64,000 bases of DNA, from assembly GCA_000151295.1 (NCBI GenBank), contig GG745328.1, positions 290,168 through 354,167 of the forward strand, written 5' to 3'. The notes beneath the pieces were generated by a model. That model did no database searches. It was not told the origin of the DNA and saw only the letters and a list, made by a program, of their open reading frames with translations. The stretch is from Allomyces macrogynus ATCC 38327. Its lineage: Eukaryota > Blastocladiomycota > Blastocladiomycetes > Blastocladiales > Blastocladiaceae. Positions 42,701-53,286 of this stretch are shown piece after piece. Position 1 is the stretch's first letter, and every line of letters starts with the position of its first letter. The translations under genes and the position numbers were made by a program.

Positions 42701-45197
42701 ACCGTCCACGTCGCCGACTTCGAGATCCTCGACGTCGCCGTTGGCTGCAACGTACCGCGCCCAATCGTCTGGGAACAGTGCCTGCAAGTAGGCCAACTGC
42801 AGCATCGACCCGCGGTCGCCGTCACGCACTAGCTCGCGCAACGAGACAAGTGTCGCCTCGGCGTAGTGTGGGACGAGCACGGTCAGCGCCGGCACCGACT
42901 TGACGGGCAACGGCGCGGGCAATTGCCGCATCGACAGCGACTGCCCAAAGAACCGCAGTCGCTGAATGGCCGCGTCCGATGCCACCGCCGCCGACGCGTC
43001 CTCTTGCCTGTCGAAGAAATCGGGCCGCACGAGCTCGGTCGCGGTGCGCGTATAGAGCATACTGGTTCGCGCGGGGCGCGAAATCTGGTGGCCCGTGTAG
43101 AACGACTCGACGATCGCGTTCCAGAGCACGGCGACGTGCGTCATGGGCACGCGTGCCGCCGTCGCTGCTGTCGTTCCGAGCGCGCGCGTGGTCGTGAGGA
43201 TCTTGGCCCGGATCCGGTCGGGTAACCGCACAAACACGCCCTGCCACGGCCGAAAAATACTGGCGCCGTCCACGACCGACAAAGCAAACCCGGTGATGGC
43301 GGTCGCGATCGTGTACCACATGTAGGTGTCGAGGTGGAAGAACGTATACGTCAAGACCACGAGCAGTGCCGTCACGACCCACCCGTAGACTTGGCACAGC
43401 GCGAGTGGTGCTGGAATCGCCATCCCAGCAGTGGGAGTAGGCACGGGCGTGTGGCACGCGTGCTGCAGCACGATCCGCACGGGTTCGCCGAGCGGCAAGA
43501 GCAGGAAAAAGTAGCCGGTAATCAGCTTGAGTGCGAGAATCGTCGTCCACAGCAAAACCGACGCGCGGCGTGTGCCCTGCGACCCCGGCCGCGACGTGCG
43601 CGGGGTCGAGCCGTGCAGGACCGACTCGCGCGGGTACCGCGCGGTGAACGCCGGGTTCGCGTTGTTGAGCGACTCGCCGTGGACGGGGAAGACTGGGCGT
43701 GCGACGGTCGCGGCGACAGTCGTCAACGAAATGGCGAGTTGCGTGAGTGCAACGAGTTGTCGTCCCGCGCCGCCGCCAAAGACGTAGCGCATCGGCCCAC
43801 CACCAGAACGCGCGCCGAGACCACCCTCGATCGGGCGCGAGAGCAGCAAGTAGACGACGTACGCCGCCGGTAGGACCATATTCGCAACCAGGAACAAGAG
43901 CGACCACGCGACTTTGGCCGTCGCGCGCTTCACTACTTGTCGCGACGTGGGCAGGTAGCACGGCTCGATCGCAGCGACCGAGAGCAAGAGCAGTGCGACA
44001 GAAGCGCCGCCGAGGCCCGTGAGAAAGAGCCTTGTTTCGGTGGGTGGCGCGGGCCCGAGGACAGGGGAGGGTGCGTTGCCGAGATGCGGAGGGAAAAACC
44101 CGTCGTAGATGACGGGCGGGACGAGCGTGATGAAGGTTCCGAGATGCAAGGCCCAGACGCGCGCGAAATTGACAACGAGGTGCGTGAACGTGCGCGATTC
44201 ATAGAAGGTTTTGCGCGCGAATTTGGGCCAGTCGATCTACAGCGGGTTGCGGGGCGAGGTACGGCACGAGGTGAGGATCAGAGTGGTGATGTTGGAGCGG
44301 GATATGGGAGAAGAAACGTGTACCTGCGCGAGCAGCTCAAACTGGGCGTGCGGCGGCTGAGACAGCAGCAGCTGTTGGCCGCTCTTGGTCCTGAGGCTCT
44401 ATTCCGAGAAGCAAATCGGATTGGTCAGATCACAGGCCACATGGCGTCTCGGATCACTCCAAAGTGTGCTCAAAATCACGTACCCCAAGCCACTCAGCAT
44501 CCCAGAAGAGCTCATTCCAATCATCGTATCCGACAATTTTCGTGTGGTCGCGCTGCCGAAACTGACCCGAGGGCTTCTTGGCCGCGTTGGCGAGCAGCGT
44601 GTACGCCGGACGAATGACGACGTCAAGGAACGGCGCCTCTGCCGGTGCGTCCGACACGGGCGGAGACGGCGCGCAATCTCGTCGCAGCGCCAAGTGGAAG
44701 ACGAGGCACAGGTACTCGGGGCAGTAGCGCAAATTCGAGGCCTCGCCCCAGATCAGCAGCCAGAGAGCCACGTCGGCAAGCAGCCGCGCGAGTCCCGTCG
44801 CGTCATCAGGTGCGGCGCGCAACGAGCTGATCCACGCGTCGGGTCCCGACAGTGTAGGTTGCGGCTCTTCGTCGGTGCCTTCAGCAGCTTGTACCGGGAA
44901 CAGCGCCTTGGTCATGCCTGGCGCGCGCAGCCACCGCACGTAATTCGCGTGGTCGCCCGAGACGTAGTCAGCGTGCACCGAGCAAATCGCGTCGTTCGGG
45001 GTTGGTAAACGAGAGGCGCGCGACGCGATCAGGCGATGCAGCAGGTGGAACTGGTTTCGCGCGCTGTCGGGCTGAAAGCTGAAGGCGTGCTTCAGCCGCT
45101 CGCACTCTGTCCAGAGGAGCGTGGCCCACGGTGCGCCTGGTGGCGGGTCGTCAACGCCAAGCGACGCGGTCGTGGCCGGAGCCGGTGCGCGCGACAT
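39745..45197 (-). CDS. FKS1: 1,3-beta-glucan synthase catalytic subunit (FKS)
   Basis: Five exons: 45197-44484, 44398-44324, 44236-41961, 41875-41791 and 41697-39745, with introns of 85-93 nt; 1700 residues. Conserved landmarks in order: WLLIWGEASNLRYCPEYLC and IVGYDDWNELFW (Fks1 N-domain); IDWPKFARKTFYESRTF (before the first membrane cluster); GGREFIFSESIG joined across an intron to LLGNVAAGKEYTFGTL; FMATRGGVSKGQRGLHLNE; CGKGRDLGFASILQFTTKIG; then a multi-TM C-terminal half. The protein makes cell-wall 1,3-beta-glucan from UDP-glucose at the plasma membrane, activated by Rho1 GTPase in studied fungi. The acceptor of the last intron (CGACAAG before TTCTACGG) is weak; all others are standard. 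It is slightly shorter than ascomycete FKS at the N-terminus. A fragment of a paralogue lies 1.4 kb away. Confidence 0.9.
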
Positions 45198-46606
45198 GGA
45201 CAACAACGCAGCGGCAGCGGCGGCGGCGGTGGAAATCGTCGAGGTGCGGTGCGCCGTGCAGACGTGGGAGGGTAGTTACGCGGGTCGAGTTGAGCAAGGG
45301 CGCGTGCCGGGCGTCCGCGAGCTAGCGCAAGGGTGCGACGTGGGCGAGCGAGCGCTTGGCGCGCGCGTCGTGGTCGTCGACGCTGGCGGGCTCGCGGACG
45401 ACGCGACGAGGGGGCAATGAACGCGACAATGGGCCGACGGAGCAAAGGGCACGCGTCGTCGAGCGACACGGGAGAGCGAGTCGGCGCGGCCCAGGCGCGC
45501 GCGCGCGTGGGCACCGAGGTCGGCCGTGGCGCCGGCGCCGTCGTGGCCACGGCCGTCGCGGTGGCCGCAGTGGTGGTCTCATCGTGCGCGGCAGGGTCTC
45601 GCACCGATCCATGCGGTCTCGGCGCGACTTGGGGATCTGCGACAATAGGTGCGACCGCGTCTTGCGCGTCGCTACCGCCGCGGTCTTGGAGGGCAGCACG
45701 TCGCGATGCGGCCTGTCGTCGCCGCCATCGTTGCCGTCGCCGTCGTCGTCGCGAGTCACCGACCGCCGCCGACTCGACAGCGGCAGAGCCGGCTGCGTCA
45801 GGCCGCGCCACGTCACTCTCCGATATGCATGCAGAGACAGGACAGTCACCATGAAGTCACCATGGCGTCCCGTCACGCAAGGCAGCCGCCTAGCCCGCGG
45901 TCGCCACTCCGGCCTCCGGCATTTGACGAGCGCATGGCATGTCGTCGCAGTGTCCGAGCCGACTCGTGCGCCCGCGTATCGCCCGGACCAGGTGATGGGC
46001 AACGAGGAACATCGTTCGTGCTGTCTTCGTCGGCAGTGCCGTCGCTGTGCTTGGCCCTCATTTTAGTTCCGTTTACGTTCGTGGCAACAGAGTGGGAGCA
46101 CTCTTTCATCCCTTTTTCGCTCGGCCCTCAGTTTCGTTGGCGCAGCCTGCTATTGTCCGCCCGTTCGAGCCATTTTGATTGAGCAAGCGTTTCGGTTATT
46201 TAGTATGAATCGTTGGCGACTCCGAGTCCGTGTTGTCCAATGTTTGAGATGTGTTTGTGAGAAGGATGGTGGAAGACTGACCGGCGAGCATTTGGCGTCG
46301 CTGTTGCAGGCCCACTCGGCCGCTGCACCTGTATGCATGGCGTCAAGGGTATCGATCAATCCGTGATACAACCCACACCAGCGCACACTCGCAAGTATCC
46401 GGGAATACGACCAAAGCACAAAACAGACATGCTATTGTATTGCAACTTGAACGCAACTTTTGCCATCCAACTCCGTCGCCAACCCTAAATTGGCTGAATC
46501 AACGCGACAAACAAAATGACCCAAGCCGCAGCACGACCCGTCATCCCCACCTGCACCGCGCGCCGACAGGCCACTAAGGCCCCTCTGCGGCCGCCGCAAC
46601 GCCGCC
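45198..46606. other. Region upstream of FKS, no gene supported
   Basis: About 1.4 kb. 45.2-46.0 kb is very GC-rich and open in several frames at once, giving Arg-rich shadow frames on both strands. 46.0-46.6 kb is more A/T-rich. No promoter motif or gene recognised. Confidence 0.4.
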
Positions 46607-47569
46607 CTACGGCCGCTGGCACAGCGGGTAGGCTGGTGCCGTCACGAGCGTCACGGCCCCCTTGTTAGCGCGCACCGTCAGCTGCATGTCGACACCGCCG
46701 TACGAGTCGCCGTTCCACGAATTGATGAGGACCGAGTCCATCGGGTTCATCTTGATGTTGGGACTCTGGCGCAGCACCTTGATAATGTTGTCTAAGTTAG
46801 CCGCCGTCACGTCCGCCAGGACCATGCCCGCTGCTTCACATGCGGCCACCGCGGCTGCGCGCGTCGAGACTTTGCCCGCGGCCGTCACGACATTGAGCGG
46901 CGGAACCGGCACGGGCGGAAGCGTCGTCTGCGGCGGCGTCGTCGTCGTCGTCGTGGTTGGCGACGCAGTGGTCGACGTCGAGAGCGGCGTCGTCACGGGT
47001 AGTGGCGTCGTGGTGGTGGAGGTCTGCGAGGTGGTGGACTGCGACGTCGTTGTCGTCGTCGTCGATGTCGTCGATGTCGTCGATGTCGTCGATGTCGAAG
47101 ACTGCGAATCGAGAGTCGGGAAATCCGGGGGCTAGGATGGTGGCGTTGGTCAACCGAGTCCAATGAGGCGAGACATGGCGCGATCAGGGCCGTGTCCAGA
47201 CGTACCGTCGCCCCGAGCAAGGGCACAAACAAGAACGTGTCGTCTGATCCAAGGGGCTTCGAGAACTGCACGACCGTGATCGAAAAAGTCGATGTGCCCA
47301 CCGGCAGTGGGAAAGACCCCTTGGAGTACTCGGGCTTGGTGAAGGCCGTCGCGGGCTCATTTTGTGGGTTGGCGCACGAGATGGGGCCTGGCGTCGACGT
47401 GAGCCCTGTACATGGGTCCACGCGCAGATGGCAAGGCTGGGAGGGTGATGGGGAAAAGCCCGTGGACCAGCCCAGCGGCAACGGCGAGAACAAGCAGCGC
47501 GACAATGGGCATGAGCGCGATTCCACTGCTGCCGCCGCGTTGGCGAGTCGTCGAGATCAGCGCCGCCAT
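46607..47569 (-). CDS. Family A copy 4: signal/anchor, ectodomain, Thr-rich linker, Cys-containing C-terminal domain
   Basis: Best-preserved copy. Exon 0 (47569-47468) reads MAALISTTRQRGGSSG then IALMPIVALLVLAVAAGL, a signal peptide or membrane anchor. Exon 1 (47405-47206) reads LTSTPGPISCANPQ, KPEYSKGSFPLPVGTSTF, VQFSKPLGSDDTFLFVPLLGAT. Intron GTACGT...CCTAG leads in phase to exon 2 (47131-46607): PPDFPTLDS, a long Ser/Thr run, KVSTRAAAVAACEAAG, LADVTAANLDNIIKVL, INSWNGDSYGGVDMQL, TVRANKGAVTLVTAP, ending YPLCQRP. The exon 0/1 join is out of phase by one base with the only GT available, so the copy may be recently broken or another start is used. The Thr-rich linker suggests a heavily O-glycosylated cell-surface or secreted protein. 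No known family. Confidence 0.55.
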
Positions 47570-47830
47570 GATGCGGGTGCTGCTGGTGGTTGATCTTGCT
47601 GTCGTTGTTGAGATACTCAGCCGGGTCGACTTGGTAGGCACTTGCGAGTTACCGTTCACGGTTAGCAAAGCACTTGCGCTGGCCAGCGAGAGCGAGAGAG
47701 AGAGAGGGAGAGCAAGAAAGCAAAAGCGAAGGCCCTGCCTGGCATCGATATTGGTGCGGAGTGGGCAAATAGGTGAAGGGGCATATGAGAGACGCATGGG
47801 TGCAACCAGGTCGGCTATCCATTTCCACAC

Positions 47831-47871
<41 letters not shown>
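47831..47871 (+). repeat. (CATTTTC)n microsatellite
   Basis: About five perfect 7-bp units of CATTTTC directly beside the WHxH-UBL relic. Confidence 0.85.
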
Positions 47872-47964
47872 GGCCCATCGTTCCATTTTGTTGCCGCAGT
47901 TTTCACTCCAATTTGTGAGAGCCCGAGACACAACGGAGTTGTCATACTAGTGGAGTGACGTGTG

Positions 47965-48345
47965 AGTGAATGCTCGTGGTCGGTGACCCACGCGTCCTTG
48001 GGCTCGTGATGGATCCAAAACGGCAGCTGCTGGTTCATGGCGTCGGCGCGCGTTTCGAAAATATGCGTGTGCCAAACAGTGTCGAGGAAAATGCTTGGCG
48101 AGAGCAAGACCACATTGCTGTCGTTGTGCACAACCTTGAGAACCAGAAACCAGCGGTACTCGTGAACGGCTAAGTCGACGTCAGCAGCAGGAAGAGACGC
48201 ATGAGGGCCGTTGCGCAGGCTAATAGCAAGCGAGTCCAAATCGAGGTTGTGCTCGAGAAAGCGGGCTGCAGCATCGGTACTGGTCAGCAGAGGCGGCAGG
48301 TCAGCATCCTGAGGCTTGGCAGTCGCTGTGTGGCGAACTGTGGGC
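47965..48345 (-). pseudogene. WHxH-UBL copy 5 (fragment)
   Basis: Open from after a TGA near 48345, without an ATG: LLTSTDAAARFLEHNLDL, DVDLAVHEYRWFLVLKVVHND, TVWHTHIFETRADAMNQQ and [17 protein letters not shown]. Homology ends there and the frame runs into unrelated DNA and the CATTTTC repeat. The [17 protein letters not shown] part and the ubiquitin-like domain are gone and the initiator is lost. Confidence 0.75.
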
Positions 48346-48372
48346 AGAAGTCGTCAACATTCCCCCATTGAT

Positions 48373-49823
48373 TCAGCAGCTCTCTCTCTCTCGAAACTGC
48401 TTTTGGACTTGTAAGAAGTGGAAGAGGACCGCATGCTTGAGCTGCTCAACGACCATTTGCTGCCAACACTTGTTGAATTGACATTGCTCACCAGCGATCT
48501 CACACCTGAAGCTGAAGATTTTGGGCAGGTCCTCTGGTTGCAGGTGCAGGAGCAAGGCCTCCAAACTCGCTAGCTTTGCATCCCCTGTCAGGTCCGCCAT
48601 GCCCTTGGGTGCCATGGACAGGGCCACCAGATTCAGTATCCTCAGGACCAATTCCACGTCTGACAGGGTGAAATGCTCTCTGGGATCCATCTGCAACCAA
48701 CGCGCAATGCAATCCATTTTCCAAAGACTTTGCCCTAGTTGCTAACCAAACAACGGTTTGCATCTGTAGAAATGGTGCAATGATCCAATATATTCAAATT
48801 GCGATCCATCAGCAACAGGGGCAGCACCACTAAACTCAGGGCCTTGGCGCGCACTTTGTCCACCTTGGGGTGGTCAGCAGGTACACAATGCAATGCAACC
48901 TGGTCAGATGGGTTATGTCTGCTGCTTCAAAGTGCGCCTTGGCCTGGACCGTGCCGACCACAGCATCGAGCATGGCCAGCACATCAGCCTGGTTGTCCAC
49001 ATTGAGCTTTAAGAGGGCCACCTCCTGGAGGAGCGCAGCAAGGACCTCCAGGCAAGATGCCACTGTGATAGTGCCACACATCTGGGTCATCAAGCACTTG
49101 GTCATGTCCATGAGCAGCCTGTCTTGCTCAGCACCTGCCCACTCTTGGCATCTTCTGACTTGTTGAGGGGGCCAAACACGTTGGTGGGGCACAAAACCCC
49201 ATCACCATCAGGGCAGGCAATGGCATTGCACAGCATGTCTGGTACACGCATCTTGCTGCTGTCGTCCCGCTTCAGTGGGTTCTTAGAAGCAGCTGATGAA
49301 CTGGCCATTGACATGGCATCATGTTGGTGTGTGTTGCAGTGGTCTGCCCCCACCACGTGCGCCAGGGCGTGCACCACAGCAGGCGGGGCGGCCAAGTGGC
49401 CTCCACTGTGGTCTCCACTGCAGCCGCTGCAATGTGGGCAACATTGCTGGCCATCAGCATGTCATTTCCACGACCCACAGGAGCGTCATGCATGGGGTGG
49501 GGCTTGTCTGCAACCGCCAAAGCGTGCGCGACAGCGCCTGCGCAGGGAGCGCCAGGGCGGACCTGCTCCAGCACCTCACTGCCGGCCACCCCCCTATCCA
49601 GGACAGGCAGGGCTGGTTCAACGTTGGGGACACCCGGGAACTGTCCACCAACAACCGGAATGGCGTCATCAATGTCATTTTTGAGCATTGTCACGCTTGG
49701 GAACGTGCTGAACTCGATTGCCCACTGGTGTCGACCGAAAAGAAGGAGTGAGGATGCTGACAGGTTGAGGGCAAGGGGTTTGCACACCTCGACTGGGCTC
49801 AGGCAGTCAAGCCTGCTTTTCAT
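48373..49823 (-). pseudogene. Decayed unknown gene, helical-repeat-like
   Basis: Successive minus-strand frames each look coding: KPHPMHDAPVGRGNDMLM (49.5 kb), KMRVPDMLCNAIACPDGDG and NVFGPLNKSEDAKSG (49.2 kb), LEVLAALLQEVALLKLN and HFEAADITHLTRLHCIVYL (48.9 kb), and from an ATG at 48717 SDVELVLRILNLVALSMA with LLLHLQPEDLPKIFSF. At least three frame changes separate them with no clear splice sites. Composition (CATG- and TGCA-rich, less GC) differs from neighbouring genes and suggests a different origin, perhaps a mobile element. No domain recognised. These could also be exons whose splice sites I failed to see. Confidence 0.35.
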
Positions 49824-50036
49824 TTCTCAGAACTGACGTTCCATCATATGCTTCATGTTCCTGAGATCGTGTCGATCGATCAAGCCCATTCAATAAAAGG
49901 AATAGGCACATTGCAGCACCCCAAGGAGCTGGCAAGGGCAAGGGACAATGAAGCCACAAAGCTTTCCCCACCTGCGTTTCGATCCAAACCAACCTACCTG
50001 GGACAGGTCGAATGACTTCCCGCGAACTGTGGATCG

Positions 50037-50315
50037 TCAGTCCCGCATGATAAAATTATTTCCCAGCGCCCGAATCTTGCGGAGCCGCATTTCGCCCATT
50101 GCATGCCGCTTCCCAGCTTTCAGGCGCAGGGCCACAAGCTGCTGCGCTGCCTCCCCATTCAAACACACGACGTGAAGTTCGGAGACTGGAACGTCATGAA
50201 CGGCAGCACATCGAGCCAACGTGGTGCCGATCCGCCCAGAACTTGATCGAGTGCGTCCCAGAACGTGTAGAGCGAGGGTGGGAACAATGGTGGCAACGAA
50301 TTGAGCTTGTTTCAT
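50037..50315 (-). CDS. Hypothetical 92-residue protein
   Basis: ATG at 50315. The start MKQAQFVATIVPTLALHVLG resembles a weak signal or targeting sequence. The remainder is basic (LRLKAGKRHAMGEMRLRK). There is no family match and no splice sites are required. Weak call based on composition only. Confidence 0.25.
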   Translation of the reverse strand: MKQAQFVATIVPTLALHVLGRTRSSSGRIGTTLARCAAVHDVPVSELHVVCLNGEAAQQLVALRLKAGKRHAMGEMRLRKIRALGNNFIMRD

Positions 50316-50828
50316 TTGAGTTCCAGCGATTGCAAGCAAGAAAGCAGCAACGGTTAGAGAGCAGCGATATCGGCTGATGTGAGCACAATGCTGGATTCCA
50401 GGTCAAGTCGCCAAAGCGTGAAAGGCAGGCTCGAACAATCACTTGGCTCGGTAGGCAACCCGTGATGGCAAGCAATATGAGATTGGGACACTGCACGCCA
50501 AGTTAGTGGAATTGGCGGCCAAGAACCGTGTCATCAAACTCCGTATCCGGCATTGAGATGAGACCATGTACACTAAGGCAGCGATTGCATTGTCAAAGGT
50601 GCATGACTTGTGCGACCTCTTGCCTGGGCGTTGACGAATCACACGAGTTGTACTCCTGCCAACAGATAATTTGGTGTCTGGATTGCAGTCCTACAATGGA
50701 GTGCACATTGCAGGGGACGCAACGGCGAATCGCAAGAGAGATGGGCGTGTGGTCATTTTCTCTGCCTGGACTCAAAGGCAGCAGATGTATGAACTGTGTC
50801 TGAAGATGGCAGAATTATTATGTTTTTA

Positions 50829-50881
50829 CAGAATGGCGTGCCAAAAGTGAGCGCCATGCATTTGGTTCTGGCAATTTGTTG
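50829..50881 (+). pseudogene. Detached ubiquitin-domain C-terminus
   Basis: Plus-strand codons read QNGVPKVSAMHLVLAIC then TGA, matching [19 protein letters not shown] of WHxH-UBL copy 4. About 190 bp upstream, CAACAGATAATTTGG resembles the QQRLIW codons of the same domain. The orientation is opposite to the truncated gene at 50915-51760, which lacks exactly this part. Confidence 0.55.
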
Positions 50882-50914
50882 AGCAGCAGTTTCCTCCAAA
50901 TCTTGCATCGAAGG

Positions 50915-51760
50915 TCAGGACCATCCATCACTTTGCCATTTCAAATCAAAATGGATGATGTTGCGCACCATACATCCGCGCCCAAGCAACAACATCAACA
51001 TCAACCCCAACAAGAGCAACGTTGGCAACGCCAAGATCAAGAGCTTGAGCCGAGCAATCATATCCGAGGGGAACGCCTTGAGTTTGATGGGTTTGCCCGT
51101 CAGGGTCTTGATGGAGATTTGCATCGTCAGTTTGGCTGGAACATGACCGTCACGGTCAGGGCTTTGGGGGAGCAACTGGATCGACATTGAGGAGGCAGCA
51201 GGCAGCACAGCAGGTCCAAGCAATGACGCAGTTGCAGCGCACACTTCATCCCAAACCATCGCGGGCGGCTCCCCCCACCGCATACGGTAGCACGCGAGTG
51301 TGTTTTCAAGGCGACATGTATAATCCACGCGGTCGGCAACCCATGCGCCTTTGGGCTCGTGATGGATCCAGAACGGGAGCTGCTGATTCATGGCCAAGTA
51401 AGCGCGCGTGTCAAGAATGTGTGTGTGCCAAACAGCGTCGATGATGGCGCTTGGCGAGAGCAAGACGGCATGGCCATCGTTGTGCACGACCTTGAGAACC
51501 AGAAACCGGCGATACTCGTGAATAGCAAAGTCGATTTGGTCGGCAGGAACAGGAGCGTGCAGGTCGTCGCGCAAATTGGCTGCGAGCGCGTCCAGGTCGA
51601 GGTCGTGCTCGAGAAAGTGAATGGCAGCATCAGTGCTGGTCAGCAGCGAATCACTGCCAACTTGCGGCAAAGAGTGCACGCTCCCTGATTCCACGGTCCG
51701 GGCGGGGTCGATGGAATTGGTCGTGGTTGCGTCTGCATGCAGCGACTGCTGATTCAACAT
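50915..51760 (-). CDS. WHxH-UBL copy 6 with truncated ubiquitin-like domain and new hydrophobic tail
   Basis: 281-residue frame, ATG at 51760, uninterrupted. WHxH part intact: [92 protein letters not shown]. The ubiquitin-like domain starts (LTMQISIKTLTGKPIKLKA) but after IARLKLLI the family sequence stops. The new end is ALPTLLLLGLMLMLLLGRG followed by about 23 residues, a stretch hydrophobic enough to act as a membrane anchor. Either a truncated pseudogene or a rearranged gene making a tail-anchored variant. The missing domain end is found nearby on the other strand. Confidence 0.65.
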   Translation of the reverse strand: MLNQQSLHADATTTNSIDPARTVESGSVHSLPQVGSDSLLTSTDAAIHFLEHDLDLDALAANLRDDLHAPVPADQIDFAIHEYRRFLVLKVVHNDGHAVLLSPSAIIDAVWHTHILDTRAYLAMNQQLPFWIHHEPKGAWVADRVDYTCRLENTLACYRMRWGEPPAMVWDEVCAATASLLGPAVLPAASSMSIQLLPQSPDRDGHVPAKLTMQISIKTLTGKPIKLKAFPSDMIARLKLLILALPTLLLLGLMLMLLLGRGCMVRNIIHFDLKWQSDGWS

Positions 51761-52397
51761 GATCGCGGGCGGGCCGCTGAAATGGGCAAAGACAAGTGAC
51801 AAGGAGAGGACAGACGGTATCAGCGCTACACGCAGCTGTCGGAAGCACATGGGCACGAGCAGCTTGTTGAAGTTGATGGTGGTGACCTGCGATGTGCACC
51901 GCGACGAGATGGACGCAGCCGAGATGCAAGGGCAGCACCAGCGCGTGATCCAGCGGAGTCGAGGATGCATCAGCTCTCGCGACATGCGGCACGCGAACCC
52001 CTCTCGCCACATCACACCGCCGACGAAGCAGCAGTCGAGGTTGTTCTCGTTTGTCGACGGCGGCTCGGACTGCCCCACCCACGACGACGATGCTCGGCAA
52101 GCAGCAGCAACATCAACAGCAACAGCACCCGGCACCGGCCGCGCCGCTGCACGCCGCCGATCAGCGGCCAATGGCCACGAGCCATTTGACGGACGACCAA
52201 CCCGTCGAGACGCAGCACCAATATCACCAACACTGCCACCCAGCGTCCGGCATGCAGCATCATCGCAACGATCCAACTCGCAACAACCGCTGATCGACGC
52301 GATCATGGCGCCGGTCGCTTAACTTTCGCAGACTGCTCTTCTCAGCATCGCTCATGCAGGTCCACCAGGCGACGCCGAGCTCGGCCACCAACCTCCC
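51761..52397. other. Intergenic between WHxH-UBL copies 6 and 7
   Basis: About 640 bp separating two head-to-head family members, an arrangement like 31.9-32.4 kb. It is open in several frames; no independent gene recognised. A CAG/CAA-rich run lies near 52100-52130. Confidence 0.35.
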
Positions 52398-52830
52398 GTG
52401 GCCGCCAAGAAAGTGACTCAGGCCGCAATACAGGCCGCGACCGATCGTGCCGTCCACTTTTTCGTACACGATCTCGACCTGACTTCGCTTGCCGAGCACC
52501 TACGTCGCTCTCCGGCTCCGCCCGCCGACATTGACCTCGCGCTGCGCGAGTACCGCCGGGACCTGACTCTCAAGGTCGTGCACCGTGACGAACACGCGAC
52601 GCTGCTCTCGCCGAGTCTACAAGTCGGCGCCGCCTGGCACGCGCACGTGCTCGACACGCGGTCGTTCAAGGCCATGAACGACGCCTGCCGCTCTTCATCC
52701 ACCACGACCCGCGCGGGCGTACGACCAGGACGCAGCCAATCGCCCGCGTCGGCTCGAGAACACGCACGCGTTCTACCGCGCGCGGTGGGGCAACTTGCCC
52801 ACGGCCATGTGGGACGACGGGCAGGTTCAT
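52398..52830 (+). pseudogene. WHxH-UBL copy 7 (no ATG, frameshifted, no UBL)
   Basis: The plus frame reads RAVHFFVHDLDLTSLAEHL, IDLALREYRRDLTLKVVH, VGAAWHAHVLDTRSFKAMN. It then shifts: LPLFIHHDPRGR is in a second frame, and RRLENTHAFYRARWGNLP with TAMWDDGQ in a third. There is no ATG before the homologous part (a TAA precedes it) and no ubiquitin-like domain follows. The most diverged copy; not functional. Confidence 0.7.
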
Positions 52831-53286
52831 CCAAGCCGCACTCGTTCGTTGTCGCTCGCAACCGTCTCGGAACCAGCAGAATTTGACGAGGGAATGAAAG
52901 TGATTCTTGACCCGGTGTTCAGCAGCAGGCTCCCTCGCATGGAATTTTCAATTCGCGAGTCGACGAAAGTGGCATCACTTCCTCCAAAATGGACTCATCC
53001 GGCCAAAACGGTTAAAATTGATGTCGTGCCGCTTTCGTCCTTTCTCTCTCGCTCCGGTTCTATCCATAGCGCATGCTTTGCCAATCGTGAGCGGATTTGT
53101 GCCAGTTTCAAGACCTCTGTAGCTGAACATCTTGACGCCGACAACAAGCTTAGCCGGGAACACCACACCAGCATCATAAGGTCGCTTTCGTGCCCATCGT
53201 GGGCGGAACGGTAGGTGGAAGCGTTTGTGTTTGCACTCTGCATTGCGCCCACCCAGGCTTCCCCTCATTTGGCCAACCACACCACC
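52831..53286. other. Intergenic, no gene recognised
   Basis: About 450 bp of lower GC content. Nothing supported. Confidence 0.3.
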
